64,000 nt of DNA from Paenarthrobacter sp. A20 (GCF_024168825.1 NZ_JALJWH010000001.1:4154001-4218000); one strand, 5' to 3'; positions 1-10,815 are shown, counted from the stretch's first letter. Program-made: numbers and translations. The notes: generated from the letters alone by a model not told the origin.

Positions 1-1027
1 CGGCAAAGAGGCCAAGGTAGATCGCCGACAATGCCACCACCACCAGCTGGACACCGATCGCGATCCCCAAAGCCAGCCTGCGTCCACGCCTCATACCGTC
101 GGCGCAAATGAGGAGCAGAACCACGGGCACCACGGCCAGCGCTAAACCGAACGGGCCCGTGTAGCCCTTGCGACCTACTTCCAGACAGGCAACGTCAATG
201 GTTCCCCCGCACGTGCTCTCCAATTGGCTGAGCGTGGGCAAAGGATTCAGGATGACGTCCCTCAGCAGGGCCAATGGCCCGGACGGGCTCTTCGCGGCCG
301 CAGTCACGATGGGTCCCACTGCGAAGATTGCCATCGTCAACGACAGGAGGTTCCGCACTTCCCTGCCCGTGGACCGATGCAGGTGAAGATGTCCCTGGCT
401 GCTTTGCATCCACCACCCCGCGGCCAATCCAATCAGCGCGCCAAGGAATCCCACCACTGTCTCGGCGTGGCCAACGTACAACACCAGGAGCAACGACACC
501 GAAAGGGCAACTGTGCGCAATCGTCGTTGCCACAGTGTGGGAAGCAGTGCACTGGCAGCCAAGGTAGTGGCTAAAACTGCACCGTAGGGGCCGATCAGCC
601 GGGTGTCTGCCATCCGGGAAAGCCAGCCGTCATCGGAATGCTGTGCCACCTGGGTGACCAAGAGGAACGCTGACACGCAAGCGAACTGGCTGCCCAGGAG
701 GACCGCGGCCGTTGTGAGCGAACCCAACTGTCGTTCAGCAAGGCCCAAGAGGAACAGGATCATCAGGATGGCCGTGGCATAAGCCAACGGGTTGGTGGTG
801 AAGAACAGCGACGTCCAGATGGACCACCACTCGCCGGACTTCAAGCCATCCAGGGATACGCCGGCAAGGGAAAGCCACGGCTCCGGCGGACCGGACAGGA
901 TGCTGCCAGATACCAAGGACACGCCCACGAACAGGACCAGCATCAACGAGGTGAACGGCGTGGCCCGCACGTGCCTGCCCGCGTGCAGCAGTGCCGGCTT
1001 GATCACACCCTTGAGGGCAATACTCAC
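1..1027 (-). CDS. MprF-like lipid aminoacylation protein, N-terminal rhomboid-like membrane part (partial)
   Basis: The frame is open from a GTG at 1027 to the window edge, so the C-terminal part is missing. The visible ~342 residues are a polytopic membrane region with a rhomboid-like layout: SGEWWSIWTSLFF near residue 64, an LGLAERQLGS block near 94, GPYG at 146-149 and a His at 188 at the start of a glycine-rich helix. The catalytic serine of active rhomboids (GxSG) is replaced by Tyr, so proteolysis is unlikely. Actinobacterial proteins of this type usually continue into a DUF2156 aminoacyl-tRNA:phosphatidylglycerol/diacylglycerol transferase domain, which would lie outside the window; that part is inferred. 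The GTG start overlaps the stop of the upstream esterase by 4 bases (GTGA), so the two are probably translationally coupled. A pseudo-rhomboid of other function cannot be excluded. Confidence 0.72.
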   Translation of the reverse strand, partial: MSIALKGVIKPALLHAGRHVRATPFTSLMLVLFVGVSLVSGSILSGPPEPWLSLAGVSLDGLKSGEWWSIWTSLFFTTNPLAYATAILMILFLLGLAERQLGSLTTAAVLLGSQFACVSAFLLVTQVAQHSDDGWLSRMADTRLIGPYGAVLATTLAASALLPTLWQRRLRTVALSVSLLLVLYVGHAETVVGFLGALIGLAAGWWMQSSQGHLHLHRSTGREVRNLLSLTMAIFAVGPIVTAAAKSPSGPLALLRDVILNPLPTLSQLESTCGGTIDVACLEVGRKGYTGPFGLALAVVPVVLLLICADGMRRGRRLALGIAIGVQLVVVALSAIYLGLFA

Positions 1028-2322
1028 TGCGTCAACCCCCACCGCGCAGCCAGGAAGCCCATGCCACCGGGCATTCCCCTGACCACTGCGTCCCAGGAGT
1101 GCCCAGCATGCTGGATGGAGTGTTCTTCGGTGTGGAAGCCCGCATCCCTCGCGGCATTGGCGAGCTCATGCATGTAGTCGATGAACTCGTGGTCGGTTTC
1201 GCCAGCAGTTAAATAGACGCCGCTTCCTGGGTACTTGCGTTGCTGCATCAAGACCAAAGGCGTCCTGGACTCGAAAGCCTCCACGTCGCCGTCGAACGAG
1301 TCTTGAATGGTCTTGTTCCGATCCTTGGCAAGCGCGGGTTCGCGTTCTGCCGAGAACGCAAGCACCGAGGGAAAGAGCTCCGGGTGGGCTGTACCCATTT
1401 GCATGGCACACGTTCCGCCGAACGAGAAGCCGCCCACCGCCCACAACCGGGGGTCGTTGGAAACATCCAACGTCGACTTGATCCAGGCAGGAACATCTTG
1501 GGAGAGATATGTATCCGCTGGGGCAATCCTGCTGTCCATACACATGGTGTTGGCGCTGGCTGAACCATTCGGATCCACCACCACCGTCACCGGAGCGAGG
1601 CCATGGTGCGCTTGGGCAAAGCGGTCAAGTTGTAAGCGGAGCTGGCCACCGGTCAGCCAGTCTGCAGGCCCGCCTGGCTGACCGGAGAACAGTACGAGAA
1701 CAGGCAGGCTCGGACGGAGCTCCGTCTGATAGGCGGGAGGAAGATAGATGTACGCTTCGCGTGCCGTGAAACCGGAGACGGTTCCGGGGATGTCAGCTTT
1801 GCGCAGGATTCCGTTTCCGGGCATGGACTCCGGGGCTTTCCACCCTTCGAGGGGCAGAGAGGGCTTGCCGTCCGGGTTCCGTTTCAGGCCGGCCTCCAAC
1901 GGTTGAATCCTGGCTATCGCGGTTCCCAGCAAGTCGGCTACAGAGTTGTTCAGGCCGAAGTAGATATTAACCTGGACCGCGCTGAGAAGGACGACGCCGA
2001 ACATCGCCAGGACGCTGAGTGAGCGCCCCTTGGCGGAACTGCGGGGAAAGCGCGCCGCGCAAAGGAGGATGGCTGCCACGGCCGGCACAGACCAGGCCAA
2101 CGTCTCAAAGGGCAGGTTCTCCGAGAATGTGGCCATGAGATCCACCAGGAACCAATGAACCAATGCCACAATGCCAGCGGACAGAGCCAGCGAGGCCACA
2201 ACGACCAGCGGCCAGGAACGTCGAAGCCGCCAGAGGAGGTACGCCCCACCGGCAGCACCGCAAGCGATGCTGAACCAGAGGAACGGACCACCAACCAGGC
2301 TGACGTCGGAAAGAAAATCCAT
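1024..2322 (-). CDS. Membrane-anchored alpha/beta-hydrolase-fold esterase
   Basis: The 432-residue protein has four predicted transmembrane helices in residues 11-122, then an esterase-D-like alpha/beta hydrolase domain facing outward. The nucleophile elbow GFSFGG puts Ser at residue 300, and His 408 in AGHSWDAV is the likely catalytic histidine. It overlaps the following MprF-like gene by 4 bases and starts 5 bases after the DUF2550 gene, so it is in the same transcription unit as, or read through from, the atp operon. In corynebacteria an aminoacyl-lipid synthase is paired with a hydrolase that removes the amino acid. By that context this could be an aminoacyl-lipid hydrolase, but the substrate is inference. 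The family also contains mycolyltransferase-like and siderophore esterases. Confidence 0.8.
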   Translation of the reverse strand: MDFLSDVSLVGGPFLWFSIACGAAGGAYLLWRLRRSWPLVVVASLALSAGIVALVHWFLVDLMATFSENLPFETLAWSVPAVAAILLCAARFPRSSAKGRSLSVLAMFGVVLLSAVQVNIYFGLNNSVADLLGTAIARIQPLEAGLKRNPDGKPSLPLEGWKAPESMPGNGILRKADIPGTVSGFTAREAYIYLPPAYQTELRPSLPVLVLFSGQPGGPADWLTGGQLRLQLDRFAQAHHGLAPVTVVVDPNGSASANTMCMDSRIAPADTYLSQDVPAWIKSTLDVSNDPRLWAVGGFSFGGTCAMQMGTAHPELFPSVLAFSAEREPALAKDRNKTIQDSFDGDVEAFESRTPLVLMQQRKYPGSGVYLTAGETDHEFIDYMHELANAARDAGFHTEEHSIQHAGHSWDAVVRGMPGGMGFLAARWGLTQ

Positions 2323-2327
2323 AACGC

Positions 2328-2759
2328 CTAACGCCAGGTACCGACGCCGATGACCGGACCGGCCTCCAGCCAGGAAGACAGCCCTGCATAGGCGTCAAAG
2401 TTCATGGCAAGCATGAACTTCTTACCTTCGTACTGCAACTCAACCACCACGACGCCGGGCTGCACCTTCACGAGTTCATCTTCCGTGGGTTTGCGGCGAC
2501 CCAGAAGTTCCAGCGAGCTGCGCGTAAATCTATGCTTGGGGATCACGCTCAGGGACATTAAGCGGAACCACTCCAGCTCATTGTCCTGATAACGACAAAC
2601 CCCCATCTGCCAGCTGTTTCCAGCCGTGCAAATGGAGGCGTCTACCGTGCCCAGGGCACGCCGCAGGTTGAAGCGGCGCACCCCGAACAGGCACAGTGAA
2701 ATGATCAGCAACGTGAACGCTGTTGCCAAAGCGATGAACGGAATAAGGGAATCGTCCAT
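2328..2759 (-). CDS. DUF2550 membrane-anchored protein downstream of atpC
   Basis: This is a 143-residue protein with one N-terminal transmembrane helix (about residues 4-25, FIALATAFTLLIISLCLF) followed by a soluble beta-rich domain that includes ELEWFRLMSLS. The ATG at 2759 is chosen over a longer frame because the upstream extension overlaps atpC and has no hydrophobic start. It begins 10 bases after the atpC stop. A DUF2550 gene directly after atpC is a fixed actinobacterial arrangement (Rv1312 in M. tuberculosis). Its role is unknown; the position suggests co-expression with ATP synthase rather than a catalytic role in it. Confidence 0.85.
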   Translation of the reverse strand: MDDSLIPFIALATAFTLLIISLCLFGVRRFNLRRALGTVDASICTAGNSWQMGVCRYQDNELEWFRLMSLSVIPKHRFTRSSLELLGRRKPTEDELVKVQPGVVVVELQYEGKKFMLAMNFDAYAGLSSWLEAGPVIGVGTWR

Positions 2760-2769
2760 CAAGGTCGTG

Positions 2770-3054
2770 CTATCGGATCCCCGCTGTAGCCGCTTCGCCC
2801 AATTTGGCGTTGTCAGCAACAATGACCACGCGATCGTTGTCGACGGAGAAGAATCCGCCGTCCACAACTACCGCAATGCGATCACCGGAAACCGGCTGGA
2901 TTGCCAGCTCGCCCGCAGCCATGATGGCCAGAAGGGGCGAGTGGCCCGGCAGGATTCCGATTTCACCATCGCTGGTGCGGGCCTTCACCATCTTGGCCGC
3001 ACCGGACCACACGAAGTGGTCCGCTGCGACAATCTCAACCTCGAGCTCAGCCAT
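2770..3054 (-). CDS. atpC: F1Fo ATP synthase subunit epsilon
   Basis: This 94-residue protein forms the central stalk with gamma and couples or inhibits rotation. It begins MAELEVEIVAADHFVWSG, the usual start of the N-terminal beta-sandwich, and contains GEIGILPGHSPLLA, the family signature. It is shorter than the ~135-residue enterobacterial protein because the C-terminal helical hairpin is essentially absent, as is common in Micrococcales. That implies little epsilon-type inhibition of ATP hydrolysis. The ATG at 3054 is one base after the atpD stop, so translation is coupled. Confidence 0.95.
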   Translation of the reverse strand: MAELEVEIVAADHFVWSGAAKMVKARTSDGEIGILPGHSPLLAIMAAGELAIQPVSGDRIAVVVDGGFFSVDNDRVVIVADNAKLGEAATAGIR

Positions 3055-3055
3055 A

Positions 3056-4591
<1,536 letters not shown>

Positions 4592-5482
4592 CTAGGACGC
4601 GAGGGCGTCGGCGCCGGCAACGATTTCGGAAAGCTCCTGCGTAATCTCGGCCTGGCGGGCCGTGTTGCGAAGGCGCGTGTACTTCTTGATCAAATCCGTA
4701 GCGTTGTCACCGGCCGACTTCATGGCACGCTGGCGGGCTGCGAGCTCGGAAGCAGCGGCCTGCAGCATGGCTGCGAAGATGCGGGACTCGATGTAACGCG
4801 GAAGCAGTGCGTCGAGCACCTGCTCTGTTTCCGGTTCAAACTCGTACAACGGCAACAGCTCGGATTCCGAGGCTGCTTCCTCTTCGACGACCTCCAGCGG
4901 GAGCAAACGGATGACCGTGGGCTCCTGCGTCACCATGGACTTGAAGCGGGTGTAAACAACGTGGATTTCATCCACGCCACCCTCTTCGAAGTCAGTGGAG
5001 AAGTCTTCAAGAAGTGCAGCTCCGACTTCCTGCGCGGTTTCGAATTCCGGTGCGTCCGTGCCGCCGGTCCATACGCGGGCGTATGACCGGTTGCGGAAAT
5101 CGAAGTACGCCTGCGCCTTGCGGCCAACCAGGTACGCCTTGACTTCCTTGCCTTCTGCGTGAAGAAGCTCGGTGAGACCTTCAGCCTGCTTAAGCACGCT
5201 CGCGGAGTACGATCCTGCAAGGCCACGGTCCGATGTAATGATCAGGACTGCGGCGCGGCGGATCTGCTCCGGCTCGGTGGTCAGCGGGTGGTCGATTTCG
5301 CTCTGAGTTGCGACAGCAGAAACGGCGCGGGTAATCGCGTTCGCGTAGGGCAGTGAAGCTGCTACGCGGGCGCGGGCCTTACCGATGCGCGAGGTAGCGA
5401 TCAGTTCCATCGCCTTGAAGATCTTGCGCATCGACGTCGTCGAGCTGATCTTCTGACGGTAGACCCGAATCTGGGCTCCCAT
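4592..5482 (-). CDS. atpG: F1Fo ATP synthase subunit gamma
   Basis: This is the rotor shaft subunit, 296 residues. The N-terminal helix [18 protein letters not shown] and the C-terminal helix with [12 protein letters not shown] are the conserved coiled-coil pair. [10 protein letters not shown] in the middle is the family signature. It is preceded by a clear ribosome binding site (AGGAAAGGA about 6 bases before the ATG). It is separated from atpA by a strong hairpin, which may set its level below that of alpha. Confidence 0.97.
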
Positions 5483-5511
5483 ACTTATCCTTTCCTAAGT
5501 TCCCGATGTGC

Positions 5512-5549
5512 TGCCCTGCCGGGGTCCTTGCGGACCCCGGCAGGGCAGG
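5512..5549 (-). other. Perfect 17-bp hairpin between atpA and atpG
   Basis: Bases 5512-5528 and 5533-5549 are perfect inverted repeats of 17 bp with a 4-base loop (TTGC on the plus strand). The stem is very GC-rich (CTGCCCTGCCGGGGTCC). No run of T follows on the minus strand, so it is not a standard intrinsic terminator. It starts 10 bases after the atpA stop and ends 29 bases before the atpG start. A role as an mRNA stability or processing element is inferred. Confidence 0.85.
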
Positions 5550-5558
5550 TCATCGAAA

Positions 5559-7196
5559 CTAGCGCTTCTGCTTGACGATCTTTTCCTGGTCGACGTCGCC
5601 GCCGGAGATCGCTGCGTGCTCTTCGTGGCCGGCGCCAACCAAGTGGTTGTCGCCTTCGCCGAAGAAGCCCTTCTTGAAGGAAATGATCGCTTCCTTCAAG
5701 GCTGCAGCGGTGTCGTCATCCAGGACGTTGGTCTGAGCCAGCGTGGTCAGGATGGAGGACTTGTGCGTGAGGTGCTCCAGGAACTCGGACTCGAAGCGGC
5801 TGATGTCCTCAACCGGAACGTCGTCCAAGTAACCGTTGGTGCCGGCCCAGATGGACACAACCTGGTTCTCAACCGGGAACGGTGAGTACTGGCCCTGCTT
5901 CAGCAGTTCCATCAGGCGTGCGCCACGGGTCAGCTGCTGGCGGGAAGCAGCGTCAAGGTCAGAGGCGAACATGGCGAATGCCTGCATGTCGCGGTACTGG
6001 GCCAGGTCCAGCTTCAAAGTACCGGAGACCTTCTTCATGGACTTGACCTGTGCAGCGCCACCAACGCGGGACACGGACACACCAACGTCAACAGCAGGAC
6101 GCTGGTTGGCGTTGAAGAGGTCCGACTGGAGGAAGATCTGGCCATCGGTAATGGAGATCACGTTGGTCGGGATGTAGGCAGAGACGTCGTTTGCCTTGGT
6201 TTCGACGATCGGAAGACCGGTCATCGAACCTGCACCGAGCTCGTCGGAGAGCTTGGCACAACGCTCCAGCAAGCGGGAGTGCAAGTAGAAGACATCGCCC
6301 GGGTAAGCTTCGCGTCCCGGCGGACGGCGAAGGAGCAGGGACACGGCGCGGTAAGCTTCGGCCTGCTTGGACAGGTCGTCGAAGATCACCAGAACGTGCT
6401 TGCCGCCGTACATCCAGTGCTGGCCAATGGCCGAGCCTGCGTACGGTGCCAGGTACTTGAAGCCAGCGGGGTCGGATGCCGGGGACGCCACAATGGTGGT
6501 GTACTCCAGTGCGCCGTGGTCCTCAAGGGTCTGACGGACGGCCGCGATGGTGGAAGCCTTCTGGCCAACACCGACGTAGACGCAGCGAACCTGCTTCTTG
6601 ACATCGCCCGAAGCCCAGTTGGCCTTCTGGTTGATGATGGTGTCCACGGCAATTGCGGTCTTACCGGTCTGGCGGTCACCAATGATCAGCTGACGCTGGC
6701 CACGGCCGATCGGGATCATGGCGTCGATAGCCTTGAGGCCGGTCTGCATCGGTTCGTGAACTGACTTGCGTTCGGTAACGCCCGGAGCCTGGAGTTCCAG
6801 TGCGCGGGTGCCCTCGGCCTTGATTTCGCCGAGGTCGTCGATCGGCTGGCCCAGCGGGTCAACAACGCGACCCAGGAAGGCGTCGCCAACCGGAACGGAC
6901 AGGATCTCACCGGTACGGTGAACTTCCTGGCCTTCTTCGATGCCGGTGAAGTCACCGAGGATAATGACACCGATCTCGCGGACGTCAAGGTTCTGGGCCA
7001 GGCCCAGCGTGCCATCTTCGAAGCGAAGCAGCTCGTTCGCCATGACCGAGGGAAGACCCTCAACACGGGCGATGCCGTCACTTGCGGTGGTCACACGACC
7101 AACCTCTACGCGCTCTGCGTTACCGGGTTCGTAGGACGCCGCGAACTCGTTCAACGCATTACGGACGTCGTCGGCGTTGATGGTCAATTCGGCCAT
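5559..7196 (-). CDS. atpA: F1Fo ATP synthase subunit alpha
   Basis: This is the non-catalytic nucleotide-binding subunit of the F1 head, 545 residues. The P-loop [11 protein letters not shown], the region [20 protein letters not shown] and the C-terminal helical domain are all present. The ATG at 7196 ([11 protein letters not shown]) is preferred over an upstream in-frame start because it matches the family and has a GGAGAGCAGGGA ribosome binding site. The C-terminal tail beyond KKGFFGEGD is the lysine- and glutamate-rich extension usual in actinobacteria. Confidence 0.98.
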   Translation of the reverse strand: MAELTINADDVRNALNEFAASYEPGNAERVEVGRVTTASDGIARVEGLPSVMANELLRFEDGTLGLAQNLDVREIGVIILGDFTGIEEGQEVHRTGEILSVPVGDAFLGRVVDPLGQPIDDLGEIKAEGTRALELQAPGVTERKSVHEPMQTGLKAIDAMIPIGRGQRQLIIGDRQTGKTAIAVDTIINQKANWASGDVKKQVRCVYVGVGQKASTIAAVRQTLEDHGALEYTTIVASPASDPAGFKYLAPYAGSAIGQHWMYGGKHVLVIFDDLSKQAEAYRAVSLLLRRPPGREAYPGDVFYLHSRLLERCAKLSDELGAGSMTGLPIVETKANDVSAYIPTNVISITDGQIFLQSDLFNANQRPAVDVGVSVSRVGGAAQVKSMKKVSGTLKLDLAQYRDMQAFAMFASDLDAASRQQLTRGARLMELLKQGQYSPFPVENQVVSIWAGTNGYLDDVPVEDISRFESEFLEHLTHKSSILTTLAQTNVLDDDTAAALKEAIISFKKGFFGEGDNHLVGAGHEEHAAISGGDVDQEKIVKQKR

Positions 7197-7281
7197 CTGC
7201 AGTCCCTGCTCTCCTGTTTTCGTGATCATCGTTGCTCACGATGACCGGGTTTTATATCAGTTAAGTTGTGCTTTGTCTTCG

Positions 7282-8109
7282 CTAGCCAGCGAGCTGACGG
7301 CGGAGTTCGCTCAAGCGGGCGACAACCGAAGCGTCAAGCACTTCGTCACCCACCTGGACACGGATTCCACCGATAAGGGCGGGGTCAACGTTGAGGTTGA
7401 CCTTCAGTTCGCGGCCATACAGGGCATCAAGCCCGGCCTGCAGACGGCTGGCCTGCGTTTCCGTCAACGGACGGGTAACGCTGACAGTTGCAATCCAGCG
7501 CTGCTGACGCTTGGCTGCAAGCTTGGCGAAGGACTCGACGAGCTTGCTCGGCTTGACACCGCGCGGCTGTGTAACTGCCTGGCTGATGAGAACCTTTGCT
7601 TCCTCGCTGCTGCCAGGAACAAGCTTCTCGGCCAGTGCAATCTTTGCCGCAGGGGATCCCTGCGGCTCAGACAGAGCACGTTGTACTTCGTGGCTGGAGG
7701 CGACGATCTGGTTGAAGGCAAACAGATCGTTTTCCAGCTCTTCCAGCCCCGTGATACCGGAGGCAGAAACGGCCGACTTGTTTTCAGCTACGGCAATGAC
7801 AACCGTGGCGGCAAGCGTCTCGAGTGCATCGCCGATATCGCGTGCCGATGCCCAGCGTGAGCTGGCCAGTCCGCCCGCAATTTCAGCAGCATCAGCGGAG
7901 ACTTTTCCGCCAACGAGCTGCTTGACCAGCGCCGACTTTTCGTCTCCACTACGGGACGGGTCAGTCAGGGCGCGGCGCAAGCCAGCCGAGCTGTCCACCG
8001 TTCCCAGGATTCCGAAGAGGTCCTTAGCCAACTGCAGCGAGGCGAAAGGAAGCTTGGCTTCCAACTGCGCCAGTGCTGTGGTCAGCGATTCGCTCGATAT
8101 ACCTGCCAT
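7282..8109 (-). CDS. atpH: F1Fo ATP synthase subunit delta
   Basis: The 275-residue protein links the top of the F1 head to the peripheral stalk. The C-terminal block ALIGGIRVQVGDEVLDASV is the diagnostic OSCP/delta signature. It is about 90 residues longer than the enterobacterial subunit, as is usual in actinobacteria, where the N-terminal part is expanded. Its ATG overlaps the atpF stop by one base (TAATG), so it is translationally coupled to subunit b. Confidence 0.96.
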   Translation of the reverse strand: MAGISSESLTTALAQLEAKLPFASLQLAKDLFGILGTVDSSAGLRRALTDPSRSGDEKSALVKQLVGGKVSADAAEIAGGLASSRWASARDIGDALETLAATVVIAVAENKSAVSASGITGLEELENDLFAFNQIVASSHEVQRALSEPQGSPAAKIALAEKLVPGSSEEAKVLISQAVTQPRGVKPSKLVESFAKLAAKRQQRWIATVSVTRPLTETQASRLQAGLDALYGRELKVNLNVDPALIGGIRVQVGDEVLDASVVARLSELRRQLAG

Positions 8110-8663
8110 TACTTAGCTGCACCTGCGCTCTGGGTCTCCAGATCTGCAAGGAAGCGGTCCACAACGCGTGCGGCGCGCTGATCGTCAGTGAGTGCTTCAC
8201 CAACGATGCGGCCGGCCAGCGTGGTGGCCAGGGTGCCTACCTCGGAACGAAGCGAGACAACAGCTGCCTGGCGCTCCGATTCGATGGCAGCGTGCGCCTG
8301 CTCGGTGATCCGAGCGGACTCTGCAGCTGCCTTGGCCTTCAGGTCCGCGAGGATCTGGGCGCCTTCGGCGCGTGCTTCTTCGCGGATGCGGTTGGCTTCG
8401 GCGCGGGCGTCGGTGAGCTGCTGCTTGTACTCTTCAAGAGCTGCAGAAGCTTCCGCCTGGGCCGCTTCGGCCTTTGCAATGCCACCTTCAATTGCTTCGG
8501 CGCGCTCTGCGAAGGTCTTCTCGAACATCGGGACAATGAACTTGACCACGATGTACAGGAGGACCGCAAAGCCGACGAGGACGACGCCCATTTCCCAGAC
8601 ATTGGGAACGAGAGGGTTGGCGGCCTCGCCTTCAGTGGCGGCTGAGATGATCAGCTGATTCAT
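8109..8663 (-). CDS. atpF: F1Fo ATP synthase subunit b
   Basis: This is the peripheral stalk subunit, 184 residues. It has a single transmembrane helix at about residues 26-46 (MGVVLVGFAVLLYIVVKFIV), followed by a long alanine- and glutamate-rich coiled coil. An extracytoplasmic N-terminus of about 25 residues precedes the helix, as in other actinobacteria. It is one base overlapped with atpH and 56 bases downstream of atpE. Confidence 0.96.
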   Translation of the reverse strand: MNQLIISAATEGEAANPLVPNVWEMGVVLVGFAVLLYIVVKFIVPMFEKTFAERAEAIEGGIAKAEAAQAEASAALEEYKQQLTDARAEANRIREEARAEGAQILADLKAKAAAESARITEQAHAAIESERQAAVVSLRSEVGTLATTLAGRIVGEALTDDQRAARVVDRFLADLETQSAGAAK

Positions 8664-8719
8664 ATTTCACCCGTCCTATCTACTCGGTTGCGGAATTCGC
8701 TTCGTTCTAAATCCGAAGA

Positions 8720-8923
8720 CTAGAGAACGAACGCGAAGACGAGTCCGAGGATGGCGAGAGCTTCGGTCAGTGCCAGACCAAGGAACGCGATCGGCTGCAG
8801 CACGCGCTGAGCTTCCGGCTGACGAGCAACACCGTTGATGTAAGCCGCGAATACGAGACCCACACCGATACCACCGCCGATTGCGGACAGACCGTAACCT
8901 ACGAGGTTGAGATTGCCTTCCAT
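8720..8923 (-). CDS. atpE: F1Fo ATP synthase subunit c (proteolipid)
   Basis: This 67-residue double-hairpin protein forms the proton-driven rotor ring. Helix 1 has the glycine-rich [22 protein letters not shown], read in two parts around the polar loop RQPE. Helix 2 carries the proton-binding Glu in [11 protein letters not shown]. The absence of the extra Gln/Ser sodium ligands indicates a proton rather than sodium ring. The ribosome binding site GAAAGGAAAAAA precedes the ATG, consistent with the strong translation this high-copy subunit needs. Confidence 0.97.
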   Translation of the reverse strand: MEGNLNLVGYGLSAIGGGIGVGLVFAAYINGVARQPEAQRVLQPIAFLGLALTEALAILGLVFAFVL

Positions 8924-9000
8924 TTTTTTCCTTTCAAGATGCCACCCATGTGGCAGGTTGTTTGGTTTACTTCAATCCCCATCAGGGGAAGATTTTGTGC

Positions 9001-9801
9001 CTAGTGGCTGTCGGCGTGCAGGGCGCCTTCGATGTAGATCGCGGTCAGCAAGGTGAACACGTAGGCCTGCAGGGCCATGATCAGTGCCTCGAGCATGTAC
9101 ATGGCGATAGCGCCGACGAGGACCAGAACCGAGGTGCCCTTCAAGAGGACGTTTTCCTGCATGACCAAGTACTCGATGCCGGAACCGGCGAGCATGACGA
9201 TCAAGTGGCCGGCCAACATGGTCGCGAACAGACGGAGGCTGTGCGTGACGGGGCGGACCAGGAAGTTGGAGATGATTTCGATCGGTACCACGATCGGGAG
9301 GATGTACCACGGAACACCTGAAGGAACGGTGGCAAGCTTGAAGTACTTCAGGCCGTTCTTCTTGATGCCGATGATGATCCAGGTGAAGTACACGATGCCG
9401 GCCAGCACATAAGCTCCACCGACGTGGGAGAAGCTCGGGAGCTGAATGACGGGAATCGCGCCGTAGATGTTGTTCACCAGAATGAAGAAGAACAAGCTGA
9501 ACAGCAGCGGGACGTACTTGATGAAGTCCTTGCCGCCGATGATGTCCTTGGCGATGCTGTTGCGGACGAAGCCGTAGGCCATCTCGCCTGCGAACTGCAG
9601 CTTGCCGGGAACCAGCTGCTGCTTACGTGCAGCGAGGATGAAGAATGTAGCGATAATGACGACCGAAAGGATTACCAGCAGCATCTGCTTGGAGAATCCG
9701 TCGTGCGCACCCCAAGGCAGGATTGCCGGCAGGTGCATTTCGTCGATTCCGGGTGGGGTGAATGACCCCGAATCCTGGGCGGGGAGCGCAAGCGCGATCA
9801 A
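9001..9801 (-). CDS. atpB: F1Fo ATP synthase subunit a
   Basis: This membrane subunit supplies the proton half-channels, 266 residues and about six helices. The essential Arg lies in VTHSLRLFATMLAGHLI. The C-terminal LTAIYIEGALHADSH is typical of the family. It is the first structural gene of the complex, 81 bases after the small AtpI-like gene. Confidence 0.97.
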   Translation of the reverse strand: MIALALPAQDSGSFTPPGIDEMHLPAILPWGAHDGFSKQMLLVILSVVIIATFFILAARKQQLVPGKLQFAGEMAYGFVRNSIAKDIIGGKDFIKYVPLLFSLFFFILVNNIYGAIPVIQLPSFSHVGGAYVLAGIVYFTWIIIGIKKNGLKYFKLATVPSGVPWYILPIVVPIEIISNFLVRPVTHSLRLFATMLAGHLIVMLAGSGIEYLVMQENVLLKGTSVLVLVGAIAMYMLEALIMALQAYVFTLLTAIYIEGALHADSH

Positions 9802-9882
9802 CGCGTTTCCTCTCTGCTGTGTCCATCATTGGGCATTGGTTGGAATCCGGTCGCGTTGGACGCATCCGTGTTCCATGTGAAA

Positions 9883-10218
9883 TTATTTGGCATTACTGTC
9901 CCCGTCCGTGGACGGACCGCTGTCTGCGTTGCTCTCGCCAGAAGAGGAGCTTTGCCTGGTGAGGCCGTGCATATGGGAAAGATAGAACCCTCCTGCGGCT
10001 CCCAGCAGAGCGCCAAGGAGCACAATCCAGCGGGTCCCCCACAGATTATCCAGACCCCAGCCTATCAAACTCCAGACAATGATCCCGCCAACGATGTAGC
10101 TGAAGACGGCGATGCCGGCGTTGTATCCGCCGTCGTTTCCGGCTTCCGCGGTCTCACTGGCTTTTCCAGGTTGCTGGGCTTGTGCGGCCGGGCGTGAATA
10201 TCGCTTACGCGGAGACAT
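9883..10218 (-). CDS. AtpZ/AtpI-like small membrane protein
   Basis: The 111-residue protein has two transmembrane helices (about residues 32-55 and 64-84: YNAGIAVFSYIVGGIIVWSL and WIVLLGALLGAAGGFYLSH) and a hydrophilic Ser/Asp-rich tail. This is the layout of AtpZ/AtpI proteins, which assist assembly or magnesium supply of the c-ring. The ATG at 10218 (MSPRKRYSRP) is inside the end of the preceding gene, a 14-base overlap, which implies coupled translation. An upstream start is possible but would place a long basic extension over the neighbour. Confidence 0.75.
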   Translation of the reverse strand: MSPRKRYSRPAAQAQQPGKASETAEAGNDGGYNAGIAVFSYIVGGIIVWSLIGWGLDNLWGTRWIVLLGALLGAAGGFYLSHMHGLTRQSSSSGESNADSGPSTDGDSNAK

Positions 10219-10696
10219 CCGGGCCACCCTTCTGTTCTTCAGGATCGTTATAGATCTGGAGGCGGGCCTTGCTGAAACCATAGATTTCTGCTGCCTGCCA
10301 GAAGACAACGGTGACCACGGCGCCAATCAGGAACCAGCGGTGGTGGAGCCAATCCGGCGCACCGAGCACAAACAGTACTACGGCGAAGCCGACCACTTTG
10401 ATGAAATATGTAGCAACAAAGAGGCCAACAGCACCGGAAGGGTTGTTGCGGCCCACATAGTGGCCTATCAAAAGGCTGATGCCAAAGAAGAGCATGACCA
10501 GCGCGGCACCGAACGCTGCTGAGAGCGCACCCTGTCCGCCGTTCAACACGGCCGCGATCACGCAGGTGACTGCAGTGGCCGCGGCTGCAGCCGAGGCGCT
10601 CAGAAGAAGCAACCGCAGCCAGAGGTTCGACGTCTCTCCGGAGACTCCAACACCACGTTTACCGGACGGGCGTCCGGTTTCGGCGTTGGATGTCAT
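10205..10696 (-). CDS. ATP synthase protein I-like membrane protein
   Basis: The 163-residue protein has four hydrophobic helices (residues about 27-48, 57-79, 85-107 and 119-138), a hydrophilic N-terminus and a short acidic C-terminus. Its position as first gene of the atp cluster, directly after wecA, corresponds to Rv1303 in M. tuberculosis, which is annotated as an AtpI-like protein. It overlaps the next small membrane gene by 14 bases. Sequence conservation in this family is weak, so the call rests largely on topology and position. Confidence 0.7.
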   Translation of the reverse strand: MTSNAETGRPSGKRGVGVSGETSNLWLRLLLLSASAAAAATAVTCVIAAVLNGGQGALSAAFGAALVMLFFGISLLIGHYVGRNNPSGAVGLFVATYFIKVVGFAVVLFVLGAPDWLHHRWFLIGAVVTVVFWQAAEIYGFSKARLQIYNDPEEQKGGPDVSA

Positions 10697-10815
10697 GGGG
10701 ATACCAATCCTCGTGGCACAGGTGCCATATTCTCAAAGTGGGGTTACGGGCGAGTGACTGTCCGCAGAAAGAATTCTACATGAGATAGAACTGTGACGAT
10801 AACCAGCCGTCACAT

